From positions 56,565,239 to 56,629,238 of the forward strand of contig OV884012.1 in NCBI GenBank assembly GCA_930367205.1: a stretch of 64,000 nucleotides of DNA, written 5' to 3'. The stretch comes from Acanthosoma haemorrhoidale (taxonomy: Eukaryota; Arthropoda; Insecta; Hemiptera; Acanthosomatidae). Below are positions 50,110-60,265 of this stretch, one piece after another (position 1 is the stretch's first letter; every line of letters starts with the position of its first letter). The notes below the pieces were generated by a model, which did no database searches, was not told where the DNA came from, and worked only from the letters and a program-made list of their open reading frames with translations. A program made the translations under genes and the position numbers.

Positions 50110-51603
50110 GATAACTCCCTGTGGAATGTAACTAAAAAAATCCTAAAGTATCTACCTGTTTCACACCCAATCTGTCGCGATGGTGGGTCCTGGGTCGCTT
50201 CGGATGGGGATAGGTTGGAAGAATTCGCTCTGCATCTTACACATATCTTCATGCCATCAAAACCATAGTCCCAGCACATTTCTTGAAGATTTCCTAACTT
50301 CACCTATACCTCTCTCACTTCCACCAAAAACCGTTAACCCCTGTAAGGTCAAATACCTTCGTCAAAACTTACCTTACCGAAAATCCCCTAGATATGATCT
50401 CCTTACTCCTCAAATTCTCAGACCACATCCCTCTAAAGCCATAATCTTCGTAACCTACATATATAATTGCATTATCCGAACGGCGCACTTTTCTCTCTTC
50501 TGGAAACATTCTATTATAGTCCTATTCGCCAAACCACCCAATGACGCCTCATTTTACCGTCCAATTAGCCCACTCCCTATCCTCTCAAAACTATTTGAAA
50601 AGATCCTATTAACTTCGTCGTTAATAGTAACTAACTACGTCTACTTCCAATTGTTGAATCCAAAAACCTTTTTCCTACACACCAGTTGTGTTTCCGTCAA
50701 CGACATTCCACTGATCAACAATTGATCACATCTCATTAGCCCTTGAAACCAAACAGTATTGCGCTGCTGTCTTTCTGGACATAGCTCAAGCTTTTGACAG
50801 GGTTTGGTTTGCTCTACAAGCTCAAAAGATATTTACCACTGACCATTTTCCTAATCCTACAGCCCTACCTTTTAACCCGCTTCTTCCAAGTCCACTGTGG
50901 GTTAGAATATCCTAACTACTATTCCACAAAAGTAGGAGTTCCAGAGGGCAGTGTCCTGGGTTCCATCCTCCATAACGTATACACCGCTGATGTCCCCTTT
51001 ACCCCCAATACCTTCTTGGCCATATTTGTTGATGATACTGCATTCATGTCATCCCACCCAGACCCCGATATACCTTTCCCCATCCCATAACCTTCAAAAA
51101 CACCTTGATGAGATTGAGTATTGGTGGAACCAAGGGCGGATCAAAGTTAATGAAGCAAAATGTTCCCACATTACCTTCACGATCCGTCGCAAGTCTTGTC
51201 CAATGGTTTATTTTAATGCTATCCTCTCCCTGTATCCGAGGCAGTACGTTACTTAGGCTTCCATCTCGACAAGCAACTGACCTGGAACCCACATACGAGA
51301 CTAAAAAGACAAGAACTAAACAGGCGCTTTGGACAACTATACCGACTACTTTAAAGGACATCCCATCTCTCAATACAAAACAAATTACTAATATACAAAG
51401 TTATACTTAAGCCAATCTGGACATACCAAATAGAGCTATGGGGGGACAGCAAACTCATCCCTTCCAAGTTCATGAAATTCTATAGTAACCTATCCAACCG
51501 CCCTAATCCTGTAGTACAGTCATTGCACTGCTCCACTCATCCCTATAATCCTCCTCGTAGACTGAAACGGCAGTGGCCTCGTGACAGTGGGAGTTCTGGC
51601 AAT
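50110..51603 (+). pseudogene. Jockey ORF2 reverse transcriptase, broken
   Basis: Segments in order: linker DNSLWNVTKKIL; SPRYDLLTPQILRP; WKHSIIVLFAKPPNDASF; YRPISPLPILSKLFEKIL (RT motifs 1-2, to about 50620). Then comes motif A FLDIAQAFDRVW at about 50775-50810 in another frame. Motif B VGVPEGSVLGS is at about 50933-50965 and motif C FVDDTAFMSSHPD at about 51027-51065, so all three catalytic Asp are retained. Then NLQKHLDEIEYWW and KCSHITFTIRR in a shifted frame, LGFHLDKQLTWNPH, KPIWTYQIELWG, a deletion, then LSNRPNPVVQSLH and RRLKRQWPRD. At least four frame changes occur. ORF2 is typically around 900 residues in this group; here roughly half is represented. Confidence 0.87.
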
Positions 51604-51903
51604 GGCCAGTTTCTTCAATCATGTCCTGAGTGTATGTGGCTCTCGCGGTCTTAGTCAGCCTCCACAGCCTCGTATCCGGTGACGCGGCTGACAGAGGAGT
51701 GTGGGTGACTTTTCAAGACTCCGCTTCCTCTTTCGCATGTGAGGGAGGTGACAGCCATTTTGATTTGGGAGGCCTCTGGGCTGTTTGTAAATATTGTATG
51801 AATGAGCGAGTGAATGATGAATTGTAAATATGGTATGATTGAGAACATTTATCTCATTTACTAATTTCCTAACAAGGCAGATTGTAATTTTAGCACAATA
51901 AAT
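51565..51903 (+). other. family 3' UTR of Jockey element
   Basis: This block follows the last ORF2 codons (RRLKRQWPRD). It contains a GC-rich portion (about 51590-51780) and an AT-rich end with two nearly repeated tgaatga/gtgaatg phrases and the terminal ggcagattgtaatttta. Seven loci in the window carry all or part of its 3' end (17475, 19715-20090, 30681, 31434, 37155, 47550 and this one). It is the best probe for counting the family. Confidence 0.8.
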
Positions 51904-52339
51904 AAGTTATATATATATACTATATATATGTCACACACACATGCACCCGTTAATATTTATAAACTCCTCAGGATCTAGGCGATGCAATACCTTACTTGCT
52001 GCTTTATTACCTCAATCCAACAATGCTTGAAACGCTTCAAAACATCCACCAAATCCGAAAGACCAGAACAAACAACTTTACCTTGTAAACCGTCCTATAG
52101 ATTTCCCACATCGTCGTTCGAAAGCCCACGGTAAAGAGCTCGAACCATGCTGAACACCACTGTTACAATCAAAAATATAAATTGCTAATGCGACACTTAG
52201 TAATCTTCCGATTCCAAACTTTTGATTCTAATCACCCCCCTTTATCAGCTCAGGACAATGACTACTGTAGACCTGCAATAAAAACGCTGTAGTACTATTA
52301 TGCATCGCATCCACTTGTGACAATGCGTCAGGTGTGTCA
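51904..52339. other. spacer with (TA)n between two Jockey copies
   Basis: A TA-rich microsatellite (about 51908-51930) is followed by sequence without recognisable coding content. Confidence 0.5.
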
Positions 52340-53007
52340 GAAGGAGAATGATTTGAAGGATTCGCTCAGCACCTCTGCTGTACTTTTCACTGCACTCAAC
52401 CAGCAAATTCCGTCCTATGCTACTAATGTTGAAGACCTTTATACTTCTCCAATTCTTCTTTCATTTCCTTAAAAGGCATTCAATCCCTACGGGGTCAAAT
52501 TCTATTCAAGCAACCTAGTAAATCTCTTGGGTACGATCATTTCACAAGCAATACATAGTGCAATTGAAGATTTAGGACCACCCTCTCACTATCCACTACT
52601 TTTGAAATGTAAAATTATTATCCTTTTTTAATCATCTGCTAAGTCAATTAATGATTCCTCATGTTACCACATTAGCCTACTTTCAAACCTCTGAAATGTT
52701 ATCGAGAGAAGTCTACTAAAACATCTCTCCCCCCCCCCCCCAACCAAAAATCCACTGTGGCTCAGAAGTGTGGCGTATTGGGACCTATCCTCGATAACCT
52801 TATATACTGTATTCCTTTCAAAACCAGTACCTTCCTCACAACCTCTGCCAATGATACAGCAATCCTTTCGTCACACTCTGATACCCTTACTCCGCCCAAC
52901 AACCTCCAAAATCACCTCATAAGGAACCACTGGCACATCAAGGACAATGAACGCAAATGCACCACATTTACTCTTCAACGAAGATTCCTGTCCACCTGTA
53001 ACCTTTA
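52340..53007 (+). pseudogene. older diverged Jockey RT copy with internal deletion
   Basis: It has the same plan as the 50-kb copy but is more decayed. The frame around 52455-52530 reads SPIPLSFP with a following FNPYGVKF segment, equivalent to the SPIPLSLP stretch of the copy at 50304. Then a degraded YHISLLSNL, and IERSLLKHLS (the FEKILLKRLLP position) ends at a run of 13 C (52729-52741). The sequence resumes directly at IHCGS, equivalent to VHCGLEYPN of the 50-kb copy. Motif A has therefore been deleted at the C run. Motif C remains as SANDTAILSSHSD (first Asp changed to Asn), then NNLQNHL and KCTTFTLQRR. The 3' end of the element was not found. Confidence 0.75.
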
Positions 53008-55783
53008 ATTCCATACCTCATCCCCAATACTGTTACTCACCGTTTCTTTTGAACCAAAAAACATGAGGGGAAACCTAAATACTTGTTTTTTTCTTCATAA
53101 GAATACCCTAACATCGACACATTGAGAGTAAAAATAAAATGAATAAAGATCTTTTATTAATATTTTAATAAAGATTAAAATTGCCCAGAGCGAATTAAGT
53201 GATTCTATATGATATATAGCACTTATGGATCACCTTTGTTTCGTTTTATTACTCTGAAGTCCTTTCAAACTCAAAGAAATACTTAAAAAGTTTTAAAGAA
53301 AATATTGGTTATATAGCATTTTTCAGTCTCTCAGGTAATGACGTATGTCACTAAAAATTAATTTTTGTCACTTTCAAAGTCTGTTTGCTCAATGGTTTAT
53401 AGTTAAAATCATCCTTGCGAGGTCCAGTAATAATCAAACTCGAGAAATAGATCATCCATCTTAAGAGGACTTGTTCAGTCTTACTTTACTATTTAGTTGA
53501 TAAAATAATGTTTACAAAAAGAAATCATTTGCTACTAGGTTTTTATTTATTACTAATTTGTATTATATTGAATTTGTGACCTGGGAACTATTTTGGACTC
53601 GTGAATATACACGACCATCAGCTTATGGTGAATAATGATAGCTTTAGTTATTAATAATCGTTTATTGACAGTAAAAATGACAATCGGACAACATGCAATA
53701 AAAATTGCAGTTCCTAATTCATACCATATCAACAATTCAACATTTACTCACTTACTTATTCATACATAAATCTAAAGTCCAGATTTCCGTCCTATCACAA
53801 TAATCAGCTCAGCGTACGAAAGATATTTGGAGATCTTGAAGCAGATAGAAAATAGAAAATAAGAGGGGGGGAAAATAGCCTTAACTTACATTTAAGATTG
53901 GAAGGATAGTTATAGTTATCAAAAAGTCAAATAAAAAAAGAAGAAGAAGATATAAAAGGAAAGCTTGAAGGATGTATCCTGTGAAATTGCCGATGTCAAA
54001 ACCCTCAAAAAAGAGGGTTCAACCTTAAAGGCCCTTTAAGTCGTTCTTTTAGGACTTGGCACTTACCTGTAAGGAAACAAATCCTTTTCAAGGCTACTCT
54101 CTCTAATTTAGTTTTTTACTGTTTTTCTTCCTTTTTTTGTATTTTAGAAACTTTCATGGCTCCCAGTACTGTTATCTACTCAGGTTTTCTTCTCCATTCC
54201 CAGGGCTTGACCATCTGCATATTTAAAAGGAGTTTGTGAAAGTTATCCACAAAAAGACCATTTCTAATTTTTAACCTTGCTTGTCAAATTTCAAAAATAA
54301 TATTAACAGTTAAATTAATTACGGTTTTTTGACATGAAGTAAAAACCATAAATTGAATCCATGATCAGTAGAGGTATAGCAATTTTCGAAGCAATCGTTC
54401 ATTTACATCTTGTTTTTTGATTTATTCTTCAATGACCACAGTTACTAATATACATTAAATTATGCTAAAAAAAACTAATTAAAATAATTGAATTCGAGAA
54501 ATTCGATTTGGCTCCCTGTTTTCATGATTGGGAAAATATGGTCACAATATGAATCAAATTTTGTTGTGCATAAGGGAATTTCTTTTGTTGTTTCCTGAAA
54601 TTATCAGTCACTTCCTCGTTACATAAAAATATTGTGTGCAAACATTCAGCGTACCTGTGCTTGATCGAAGTGTCGAAGTGAAAACCTCATGATTTGATCC
54701 CGAAATCGATTATGGATTATTGTAACACTTCTGCACTTACACCTCACGTAAACCTCACGTCAGGTGTAGAAATTTTCTGCTTAACACAGGATTCTAAAAT
54801 CGTGTTCACAACTCCTTCTTTCATCGTGACCACATCACGATCTGTCAAACTAAATTCAAAATCATAACAAAGGACACGGGAAGCACTTATAGTTTGATAA
54901 ATTTAACAAAATACGGAATAATCACACAACAAAGATGGAACTTCAATAGAAAAGAATGGGGGAGGTGAGGATGGAGAGAGGGTTAATGCCAGGTAATGCA
55001 GGTTGGAAAAACGAACGATCTTCACCGACTCCTGGTGTGAAAACCTGTTGACGTCACGAGTTTTCGAGACCAAATTAGCGCCGTTTTTTTGTTGTCGTCA
55101 TTAAGTATCTGCCCCTTCGGTGTAACATGGCTTTACAACTACAAAAATTATTATCATTGACTCGAAACGCAATAAATAACTAAAAACAATTATTATTATC
55201 ATGATAAAAGACATTATTACATTAAAGACTATACAGATTACTTATACAACGTAACCGATGTTAGTAAATGCAAGTAGAAAATGTAGTTTTGTGAAATGGA
55301 TGCAAATATAGAAAAAATATTTGCAACTTTAAAAAGCATTATCTCACTTATTTTTGGGTTCATAAAAAAGTTCTTCAAGGAAACGTTATTTAAAAAAAGT
55401 TTTTGTTCACTAACTACGATAACTAATTATCACTACGATTAACCGGAAAATGTAACACAATTCGTTTTACTATTCTTGTCGTTTTCTATTGGGAAACTTT
55501 TATTTAGTCATGTCCTAATTGTTCAACCTAAGTCCAATCCTTTTTATTCATGGTAAGGAAATGTGCGGAAGACATCAGCGTAATTCTTGAAAAGGACCTT
55601 TTAGTAGAAACTTCAATGGTAAGTATGGACACAGCAAATAAATCAATCTGTAATAGAAAATGCCACCGTGAGTGGCCCCCTTCCCCAAATCCCTTTACTT
55701 ATTGAATATACATTTTTTGACATCAGTAGAGATTCTACAATACCGACTATTTACATAAATACACATTGTTCTTATATATGTAC
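53008..55783. other. AT-rich DNA, no gene seen
   Basis: No recognisable gene or repeat. A purine-rich stretch lies at about 53905-53965. Confidence 0.6.
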
Positions 55784-56036
55784 TGTAGCGTAACTGTATT
55801 GTATATAATTGAGCTAAGGTAGGCTTAGTGAGTAATTAGGATGTACAGAGTACAAGGCAGAACAATAGAGAAAGTGATATGGCCCACTTTAGGAATGTGT
55901 GCTAATGTTAGCCTAAATATAATAAGTTAGTGGTTAGCGGCTTGACAACTATCTTTTCTGTAAGGGATGAGTCAAAGTCGGGACAAAATAAAGTTTAAGA
56001 GCAAGACAACTAGTCCCAACCCAAATTTTAACACAC
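55784..56036 (+). repeat. possible solo LTR, low confidence
   Basis: It starts TGTAGCG like the two LTR copies at 11873 and 58057. It then shares actgtattgtatata with the 58-kb copy after a gap of about 30 bases. AATAAA occurs near 55986 and the block could end at ttttaaca near 56033. Beyond the first 25 bases I see no further similarity to the other LTRs and no clear target duplication, so it may be unrelated. Confidence 0.18.
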
Positions 56037-56320
56037 TGTTACTACGGAGGCAAATAACAAGTACATACCAAACAAGGCATTGAATTTCAGAAACATATTT
56101 ATAATATTGTACTATACATTAAAAAAGTAAGCGAAACAGATGCAAAGGATAGATACTGATATTAAGCTGGATCCTCCGTGTATTATCAATACTTCAAAGA
56201 GGTGAAGCTGTGTCGGTGAAAAAGGTCGTAAATCTAATCAGCACTGGGAGCTAGGACACAGGACAAAGATTAAAAGATAAATTAGCTTAAGGCAGGTCCT
56301 GGCCGAGATAGAACCCTTTG

Positions 56321-56452
56321 ACAGGTGAATCAGTTAGTCCAATTAACAGCAGGGTACCGCAAGGGACTCCATTTCGTCCTTTCCTCAGCGCTCTGCTCAC
56401 AAGCCGGCTTTGTATCTATCGTCCGCTTTATATTTCCCCGGCTTGTAGCTAA
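56321..56452 (+). pseudogene. non-LTR RT motif B fragment
   Basis: A 43-codon open run reading TGESVSPINSRVPQGTPFRP, then FLSALLTSRL. This matches the stretch before and at RT motif B (…IGDSLSEPI…SGVPQGSPLSPLLFNL). The G of SGVPQG is R here and L-P is altered. A TAA closes it at 56450. No motif A or C could be found around it; sequence upstream to 56270 has a stop (TAG) six codons before. A small isolated RT relic, clade undetermined. Confidence 0.6.
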
Positions 56453-58056
56453 CCTGCTTAATTCAGGATTATTTCCTTCCTACTCATTATAAGCTTGCAA
56501 TAATGGCTTTTTGTTATAACATTTAGGTTCTGAGAGCATCTTCAAACGAACTTAAATCGATGTTTAATGGAGATCCCGTTGATGAGAATTCTTGATATAT
56601 TCTCCTGACTCTTTGAAATAGCTAATACATTGTCTTGACATTCTACAATATATAAAGCGGTACAGGAAGAGCTCAAGTAAATAAATATATTTAGTATGGT
56701 GGTTTTTAGCTTCAAAGACAACAAACCAAAGCTTACTATGTCTATCAAGAAATTGTTTTTGCTAATGAAATGTATATTCAGCCCTTAATATGGTAATATA
56801 AACACCATTTAACCAGCAGTTTCAACAGTAATAAGGAAAATAAGAAGGCTTCAATGTATTTTGTCAGGGGAGGAGTTACAGGTTCACGTCAGTTATATAG
56901 CAACGCAAAAAAGATGTAATGAGACCAATCTAATATCTAACGGGGATTCCTAATTTAATACTCAACGTTTTGCTACAAAATCCAACAGGATACATAACCC
57001 ATCATTTATACACAGTCCCAGTGGCGCACCCATGTACGTTATGGACAGAAATCTACACAACGGGTGTAACCCAACAACCCCTTTCACCTAACACAGTATT
57101 TTTATGATGCTATTAAACAACTAAACGCAGAACTTAACCCCCAGGAAGAACACCAAACTCCCTCAAAATGCTCAAACCACTTCAGTTACTGAAAATCCCA
57201 TTAAAAGAAAACTAACTAAAATGTTGATTAAAACCTATTAAAATCAATTTAGAAAATATTGCACAATTTATTTTTGAGTTGCTGTCTTTTAAGTGCTATT
57301 TACTACCATTGGGGAAAAAATCAGAACTTTTAAATCCCAAATAGCTCTGATACGATAAGGCTTAAAAAATAAAATAAGGTTAGTTGAGAGATATGAGAAT
57401 TTGTCCCTACAAATTTCTTAAACCAAAATATATACAGTGTATTCTAGGGTGTTGCTCCTTTAAAATTTCAGATTGATTATATCACTTTTAAGACCTTAAG
57501 AAACTCACATACAGACATTAAATGAATGAAGCTTAAAGAGTTTCAAGGAAGATTATTTAATAAAAATCTGTAGATTTTTATTTTTTTAAATAGTTGTGGA
57601 GAAACTTCTCTGTATTTTTAGCCAGAAATAGTTTGTTTTATTTGTTAAATCACTCAACTTGTTGAAAATCCCATTAAAAGCTACTAATTAAAATATTGAT
57701 TAAAACCTATTAAAAACAGTTTAGAAAATATTACTATTGCTTGTTCGTCAAGAAGCTCATATCCGTCCACCAGAAATGCTAAGTACAAAAACTGCACCTT
57801 AGAGGACGCACCACGTCCGATTTCACAAAGAGAGGTCCAGTAACTTGGTTGAGTTTTTGTTATCACATTTGTTAATAGCAGCTATTTTCTGTCGTGTAGC
57901 ATTAATGAATACTTTGTATACAAAGTAATACCTTATAAGGTATTAAGGGAATTTTAGGAAATATATTCATTGCCTAAGAATACCTCTGTCATCAACTCAC
58001 TACTAACTCCTAGACCTCGGCTTCTCCTACTATAGGATTGCTATCTGGTTTCCCAC
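56453..58056. other. AT-rich DNA, no gene seen
   Basis: A short phrase with gaaaatcccattaaaag is repeated at about 57191 and 57664, each followed by similar tattgattaaaacctattaaaa sequence. This suggests a local duplication of about 60-80 bases. Nothing coding was recognised. Confidence 0.5.
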
Positions 58057-58354
58057 TGTAGCGACTGTTAACTACATAAGATAAATCACCCTATACTGTA
58101 TTGTATATATCTTGTAAACAAATGTAAATAACATTACCAAAATATAAATCATTGAATATGTGCTAAACAATAAACATGCAGCCGCGAGCCAATTAGTTAC
58201 ATGGGCTGGGACACCAGCTACCAGTAGCAGGTACTAAGCGACCCAAACCACCGAGAGACCCTTACCCGGAATACGTATCGGTGACATATCTCTTTGTCAG
58301 AGAACAAAGAAAACCACATACTCAACTGGCATTGGGCACAACAAAACCAAAGCT

Positions 58355-58415
58355 GATTGGCTGCTGACGAAGCCAGCTGGGTATTTAAGACCGGGGGTTC
58401 AGGCCTGTATATCAT
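58355..58415 (+). promoter_or_regulatory. inferred LTR core promoter, copy 2
   Basis: gattgg (inverted CCAAT) at 58355-58360 and tatttaag (TATA) at 58382-58389. The nested element entered right after cctgtatatcat (58404-58415), about where transcription should begin, so the promoter is separated from its leader. Function is inferred. Confidence 0.5.
58404..58415 (+). repeat. left target-site duplication of nested element
   Basis: cctgtatatcat, identical to 59745-59756. The uninterrupted copy has it once, at 12171-12182. Confidence 0.92.
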
Positions 58416-59744
58416 CTTTGAATTATCTCAAAGATTACTGCTCGGAAAATGACATCATTTCGCCAGAACAGACTGGATTTCAATCCAGTATAAGCGCAGA
58501 GCATCCCCTTCTGAAGGTACAGTTGGAAGTTAGCCATAACATGAATAGGAACATAGCCACGGCTATGATTTCGATTGACTGCACTCAAGCATTGTGTCTC
58601 ACGGGACACTGTGTCAAATGCTCTGCGACCGGAAATGCCCGGAACAACTCTATTCATGTAACAGAACGTTGCGGGTGCGGGTGGGTGACAGCTTCTCTGA
58701 AGCTGTGCCAATGACCTGTCGAGTACCCCAAGAAGGCTCTTATCCCCTGTACTATTCAACGTATACACGTCTGAGATTGTCGGAGCCCGGTACATAAATA
58801 CCACAGTCACTGCTTTCACACTTGACATAGCGGTGTACAGTACCCAGTATGAGCGCCAAGGTGGCTCTAAGACAGGCTGTAGTGGCCTGTAACCAGATCA
58901 GTGAGAGATTGGGGAGACTCAATATCTCTGTAAACGCGGGTAAGACTGACTGCGTAATTTTCTCTTTTCAAGAGGGAAAAAGCCCACTACCTACTAGTTA
59001 CATAGTAGGAACGGAGGAACATTCACCAGCCAACAACCTAGTATATCTGGGAATTAAAATGGACAGACACCTCCGTGTTAGTAACCGTTTTGCGAGGAAG
59101 TTGAAGTTGAAGCAAAACCTATGAAGTCTACCGGCTTACGCACATATTGACTTCCCTCAATCTATCACTGCGTCTCAAGCTACTGATTTACAAGAGCATA
59201 CTCAGGCCTACACAGCTTGTTCGATATATCTGACGTATACGACAGCTAAGAAACTCCAACAATTCCAAAACGGTATACTGATGAAAGTGGACAGAGGTAC
59301 TTCGTTCGAGCTGCGAAGCAGCAATGAGCTTCACGATATCTTTGAGCTGCCTACGGTGGATGAATTCATCCAATGTAGACATATCAAATTTTTCGACTCA
59401 CTGCAATACTTGACAAACCCGGTGTTTAACACGATAACCCCCGCTCCGTTTCCCCGTCGATGGCAGGACGCTGTCGTGGCTGGAACGCTTTAGTCTTAGG
59501 TTTTAGGTATGGTTTTTTAGTTTGTCAGTTTTTTTCTCCCACTTTTTTAAACTTAAGGTGAGCCCCATCACCTTGTAATGTATTTATGTCTTTTCCTTTT
59601 AACTTCAATCTTATATATGTAACCCAACCTCCTCCAATTGCATCTGCACATAGCAGAATGAGGAGAAATATTTGTTAGTTCTTGTTCATTGATTGTTCAT
59701 ATTTTCACATCGTAAAATTCAAAGGGGTTAAGGAAAAAAAAAAA
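58416..59744 (+). mobile_element. 5'-truncated Jockey-type retrotransposon nested in LTR element
   Basis: 1,329 bases between exact 12-bp duplications, ending in an A tail of 11 (59734-59744). It starts inside the RT domain (5' truncation), contains a broken RT, a stop codon at 59491-59493 and a 3' UTR of about 240 bases. Its protein (GFQSSISAEHPLL, VPQEGSYPLYYSTYT, ELPTVDEFIQ) and 3' end differ from the Jockey family at 50 kb, so it is a second family. Both ends are fixed by comparison with the empty site at 12171-12182. Confidence 0.93.
58418..59493 (+). pseudogene. RT of nested Jockey-type element, broken
   Basis: Segments in order: NYLKDYCSENDIISPEQTGF (start of the fingers, PEQFGFR-like) and MISIDCTQA (motif A region). 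Then a frameshift, and in the new frame MSHGTLCQML, RVRVGDSFSEAVPM, and CRVPQEGSYPLYYSTYT (motif B). Motif C is degraded to AFTLDIAVYST (normally FADDTAVYS), losing the second catalytic Asp. After another shift come RLGRLNISVNAGKTDCVIF and YLGIKMDRHLRVSN (58849-59124). Further on SLNLSLRLKLLIYKSILRP is followed by a block with stops. The C-terminus ELPTVDEFIQ and PAPFPRRWQDAV (59281-59493) ends in TAG. Confidence 0.85.
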
Positions 59745-59756
59745 CCTGTATATCAT
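59745..59756 (+). repeat. right target-site duplication of nested element
   Basis: cctgtatatcat directly after the A tail; the continuing sequence tctcctaacaact matches tctcctgacaact of the uninterrupted copy at 12183. Confidence 0.92.
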
Positions 59757-59889
59757 TCTCCTAACAACTGGCTGACTGGCTCGTGACTCTGATGTTAAAC
59801 TCTGAAACTTGGCTCCATCATTATGAAAACCTCTGCATCTCTCTCTCCTCACCTCGCTATGTTTTAGTCCGGCGTTGTCAGACCCCACA

Positions 59890-60172
59890 CCTCTCGTCGT
59901 GGCCCTGCAAGCTTACCAAGCAGTGTTCCCTACGGCGATTTCGCCTACCCTCAGATACCGAGTGTGAATTCATGGTCCCTAGTGGAAATCTCTGCCTTCG
60001 TCTCGCTAAATCTAGCACCTGCTTGGGAGAGACCTGTCGCGTCCCAGCAAACGTACCAAGCAGTGTCTTCCACCACGACAATTCAGTCTGCCTCTCTCCG
60101 GTTCACACTCGCCTTTGGGATCCGGACGGATTTCGCCTCGATCTGAGGGTTCAGATACCGAGTGTGAATTCG
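59890..60172 (+). repeat. rearranged, partly duplicated LTR leader
   Basis: gataccgagtgtgaattc occurs at 59954-59971 and again at 60154-60171, exactly 200 bases apart; copy 1 has it once (about 12494-12511). The order here is: the tggccctgcaagcttaccaa and fttcgcct-type block first, then the agtggaaatctctgccttcg block, then a second, diverged round of the first block. Copy 1 shows only one round in the opposite order. This indicates a partial tandem duplication followed by deletions. Confidence 0.68.
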
Positions 60173-60265
60173 TGGTCATTCCAAGACACACAAACTACCT
60201 AAACTACCTACCCTATACCTCTTCTCCTGAACATAGTGCATTGACGGGGCACAGACCTATCAAAA

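Larger units (their letters stand above)
50040..51903 (+). mobile_element. Jockey-type non-LTR retrotransposon, longest copy
   Basis: Plus-strand element with most of the RT domain, the end of ORF2 and a full-family 3' end (aggcagattgtaattttag at about 51881-51899). The 5' limit is uncertain; DNSLWNVTKKIL near 50110-50146 is the linker before the RT domain, and the endonuclease upstream is not clearly recognisable. Relative to the 37.2-kb copy it lacks about 45 codons after IELWG (near 51432). Relative to other copies it lacks about 18 bases in the 3' UTR between two GTGAC repeats (near 51581-51585). Several frameshifts make it inactive. Confidence 0.88.

Noticed and set aside
49938..50303. 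121-codon minus-strand open frame
   Set aside because: Antisense to the ORF2 linker and RT start of the Jockey copy; no motif of its own.
51044..51373. 109-codon minus-strand open frame
   Set aside because: Antisense to RT motif C and thumb of the Jockey copy.
58412..58828. 138-codon minus-strand open frame
   Set aside because: It lies antisense over the RT coding region of the nested retrotransposon and begins inside the target-site duplication; it is a shadow.
59783..60202. 139-codon plus-strand open frame
   Set aside because: It covers the rearranged LTR leader. The corresponding region of copy 1 does not keep the frame, so it is unlikely to be coding.
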